Shown here: piece by piece, positions 8,866-9,930 of the stretch | Layout of the letters: each line of letters starts with the position of its first letter | Numbering within the stretch: position 1 is the stretch's first letter | NCBI GenBank assembly: GCA_012274205.1 | Contig: JAAOZY010000371.1 | Coordinates: forward strand, 1-9,930 | Direction: 5' to 3' | Source: Betaproteobacteria bacterium | GTDB lineage: Bacteria; Pseudomonadota; Gammaproteobacteria; Burkholderiales; SG8-39 | DNA: 9,930 nt | Notes under the pieces: generated by a model | Databases searched by the model: none | Seen by the model: the letters and a program-made list of their open reading frames with translations, nothing else | What the model was told of the DNA's origin: nothing | Translations under genes and position numbers: made by a program

Positions 8866-9633
8866 TTATGCCGGCGCATTCGCAGCGGATTGCGCCGGCG
8901 TGCCGGTTTCGCGCAGCGGACGATAGAAAAAGAACACGTTTTTGCGGATGCAGCCGAAATCCAGAACGAATTCCTGCGCGAACAAGCGCGAGAACAGCGT
9001 CGAGACGCCGGCGTCGCCGATGACATCCGGGTGGGTCTCGACGCAGATCTTGCGGACTCCCGCAAGCTCGGCATAGGCGAAGAATTCGGCTTCGCCGCCT
9101 TCGATGTCGACAACCAGGAAGGTCGGCGCGAGCCGTTTCAGTTCGGCGTTGAGATCGCGCTGCGCCACCTTGATTGCCTGCGCCTGCCCGCCGCGCGGCT
9201 TGGTGGAGGAAGCCCAGAATTCGGCTTCCACATAAAACGTGCATTCGCCCTCGCCCTGCGCCAGCAGCACGTTGTGCACGCCGGGGGCGACCGCGTTGCG
9301 CTCGTGGGTGGCGCGGATCAGCGGCATCAGCGCGGGGTTCGCTTCGAAGGCGTGCACCCGCTCGTTGCCGATGCGCCGCGCGCAGAAAGCGGATATATAG
9401 CCCAGGCCCGCGCCAACCTCGAGCACCACATCGTCGGCTTCGAGCTTGCGCGCGACAATGTCGATTTCCTTGCTTTCATATTCGCCAAAGTAGATCTGCC
9501 GCGCGATGCCCGGGCTGATGCCCGCCTGGTTGCAGGGCAGCCAGACGCCCTGGTTTTGCGCCCATTCCGGTTGGCGCCAGCGCCAGGCAATTTTTTTCAG
9601 GCGCCGGTCGGCTTTTCCGCCTTTGCGTATCAT
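8866..9633 (-). CDS. FkbM-family SAM-dependent methyltransferase 2
   Basis: The protein has 255 residues from the ATG at 9633. The open frame extends 75 codons further upstream, but that part is low-complexity, arginine-rich sequence overlapping the preceding gene. The chosen start also has GAGG eight bases upstream, so it is preferred. SAM-binding motif I is VVLEVGAGLGYISAFCA (about 69-84), followed by VHAFEANP. The FkbM signature appears as FLVVDIEGGEAEFF (about 172-185), then KICVETHPD. The expected reaction is O-methylation of a sugar or related hydroxyl in the cytoplasm. It shares only the family motifs with the methyltransferase at 6920-7663 (EVGAGLGY against DCGLGEDI), so the two probably act on different positions or residues rather than being a recent duplication. 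It sits 21 bases ahead of the family 2 transferase and is very likely co-transcribed with it. Confidence 0.88.
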   Translation of the reverse strand: MIRKGGKADRRLKKIAWRWRQPEWAQNQGVWLPCNQAGISPGIARQIYFGEYESKEIDIVARKLEADDVVLEVGAGLGYISAFCARRIGNERVHAFEANPALMPLIRATHERNAVAPGVHNVLLAQGEGECTFYVEAEFWASSTKPRGGQAQAIKVAQRDLNAELKRLAPTFLVVDIEGGEAEFFAYAELAGVRKICVETHPDVIGDAGVSTLFSRLFAQEFVLDFGCIRKNVFFFYRPLRETGTPAQSAANAPA

Positions 9634-9679
9634 CGCCCTGCCCTCGTGATCAATTGCACTGCATACCCCGCGCGCTGCT

Positions 9680-9930
9680 TCATGGGCTAGCCTTGCTCGT
9701 TTGCGCGATGTGCGCGGCGGCGGCAAGCGCCTGTTCCACACGCGCGCGAAATGCCGGAACGGAAAATCGCTCGAGCAGCGCCGGCGCCTGACGCGGATCC
9801 GGCCGCGGCGCGCCCGCGAGCAGGCGCTGCAGCAGCTGCGCGAACGACTCGCCGCCATCCTGGCGCGGATCGGTGAAGAAGTACCCGGTATCTGGTTCGG
9901 TCACGGTCTCAGTGAACGGCGGCGCGCGCA
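9680..9930 (-). CDS. C-terminal part of a probable glycosyltransferase (GT4-like), cut by window edge
   Basis: About 83 residues are visible and the frame remains open to the right edge. The GTG at 9904 is therefore probably internal, with PPFTET encoded just before it. The segment PPFTETVTEPDTGYFF resembles the donor-side end of GT-B family 4 transferases, where a Pro and a conserved Glu precede a TG-hydrophobic stretch. After it come FAQLLQRLL and LLERFSVPAFRARVEQAL, matching the usual closing helices. It ends 46 bases before the start of methyltransferase 2. The catalytic part is outside the window, so the family assignment is tentative; the coding call is stronger than the function. Confidence 0.6.
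   Translation of the reverse strand, partial: RAPPFTETVTEPDTGYFFTDPRQDGGESFAQLLQRLLAGAPRPDPRQAPALLERFSVPAFRARVEQALAAAAHIAQTSKASP

Noticed and set aside
9634..9858. N-terminal extension of FkbM-type methyltransferase 2
   Set aside because: The 75 extra codons are low-complexity and overlap the upstream coding region in another frame. The ATG at 9633 has a suitable ribosome binding site and gives a normal family length.

Overview
The window is a dense stretch of a surface-glycan (lipopolysaccharide, O-antigen or exopolysaccharide) biosynthesis locus from a GC-rich Gram-negative bacterium. The base composition, the family 9 glycosyltransferases of the LPS-heptosyltransferase type and the mix of sugar-modifying enzymes suit a proteobacterium. 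A betaproteobacterium is my best guess, but no gene here fixes the taxon. I see no tRNA, rRNA, CRISPR array, transposase or phage gene.

Layout. Bases 2-1806 on the + strand hold a two-gene block: the truncated end of a NeuD/PglD-type left-handed beta-helix sugar acyltransferase, then, after a 2-base gap, a DegT/DnrJ/EryC1/StrS PLP aminotransferase. This is the usual enzyme pair for making an acylated amino sugar. All later genes lie on the - strand and converge on the aminotransferase across 6 bases. Read in transcription order from the right edge they are: the C-terminal end of a probable glycosyltransferase (9680-9930), FkbM-type methyltransferase 2 (8866-9633), a family 2 glycosyltransferase (7879-8844), a 215-base palindrome-rich spacer, FkbM-type methyltransferase 1 (6920-7663), a family 9 glycosyltransferase (5861-6865), a family 4 glycosyltransferase (4718-5833), an asparagine-synthase-like amidotransferase (2867-4708) and a second family 9 glycosyltransferase (1813-2853). 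Most junctions are short or nearly overlapping, so one or two polycistronic transcripts are likely.

How the genes may work together (inference). The + strand pair would make an amino/acylamino nucleotide sugar. The four or five glycosyltransferases would add residues one by one to a lipid-linked or core oligosaccharide. The two FkbM methyltransferases would O-methylate sugars. The AsnB-like protein would amidate a carboxyl group, plausibly a uronic acid, or make asparagine locally. No flippase, polymerase, ligase or initiating transferase lies in the window, so the pathway cannot be reconstructed in full.

The least explained DNA is the spacer at 7664-7878. A 9-base direct repeat brackets a block of nested palindromes and a tandem 14-base repeat, which looks like a small non-autonomous palindromic element. 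I found no evidence for a new defence, toxin or other exotic system.
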